Shown here: piece after piece, positions 42,125-42,130 of the stretch
Numbering within the stretch: the first letter of the stretch is position 1
How the letters are laid out: each line of letters begins with the position of its first letter
Origin: Plantago elongata
Lineage: Eukaryota; Streptophyta; Magnoliopsida; Lamiales; Plantaginaceae
DNA: 42,130 nucleotides
Assembly: GCA_036897095.1 (NCBI GenBank)
Contig: JAYMSP010000753.1
Location: 1-42,130 of the forward strand
Direction of reading: 5' to 3'
Translations under genes and position numbers: made by a program
Notes under the pieces: model-generated
The model's database searches: none
Seen by the model: the letters and a program-made list of their open reading frames with translations, nothing else
What the model was told of the DNA's origin: nothing

Positions 42125-42130
42125 GAAGTA

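Overview
This is a gene-sparse, AT-rich nuclear window from a flowering plant, almost certainly a eudicot. The evidence is several spliced genes with plant protein signatures (PUR-alpha, a SKU5-similar/ascorbate-oxidase homolog, ALKBH6, an Ac45/VOA1-like V-ATPase accessory protein, a SAM-domain protein) set among degraded plant transposons (Helitron, LINE, SINE, LTR, PIF/Harbinger, Mutator-like). Exon structures were rebuilt by hand from splice signals and reading-frame continuity.

Layout. 1-1900: diverged tandem repeats. 1900-14500: a repeat graveyard with no intact host gene. It holds two tRNA-derived SINE-like elements (one with a 16-bp target-site duplication), a dispersed hairpin-bearing repeat, a 1.07-kb element with 239-bp terminal inverted repeats, three decayed Helitron pieces, a hAT-like inverted-repeat element and two tandem duplications. 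15311-19909 (minus): an eight-exon gene for a 314-aa type I membrane protein like the V-ATPase accessory subunit Ac45/VOA1. 22461-23291 (minus): a single-exon SAM-domain protein with an Asn/Thr/Asp-rich N-terminus. 24645-27280: a 5'-truncated LINE with target-site duplication, a decayed LINE reverse transcriptase, and a solo-LTR candidate. 28014-30878 (plus): a five-exon PUR-alpha gene, 283 aa, with an apparent GC-AG first intron. 32852-34522 (plus): an intronless, GC-rich SKS/NTP303-type multicopper-oxidase-like gene that has lost copper ligands. 35208-37196 (minus): a seven-exon ALKBH6-type 2OG-Fe(II) dioxygenase, 272 aa.

37297-42130: a nested transposon complex. The 5' half of a PIF/Harbinger element (terminal repeat, TATA box, N-terminal transposase) stops abruptly near 38588. 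It is followed by a Mutator-like element whose decayed minus-strand gene fuses a FAR1-type zinc finger, a MULE transposase core and an OTU deubiquitinase-like domain. Between that gene's 3' end and the Harbinger breakpoint lies an array of seven ~20-bp palindromes with a 28-32-bp spacing inside each of two clusters. This is the most unusual structure in the window.

The host genes do not form a pathway. They cover V-ATPase assembly, an unknown SAM adaptor, single-stranded DNA/RNA binding, a secreted pollen-type glycoprotein, and nucleic-acid demethylation.
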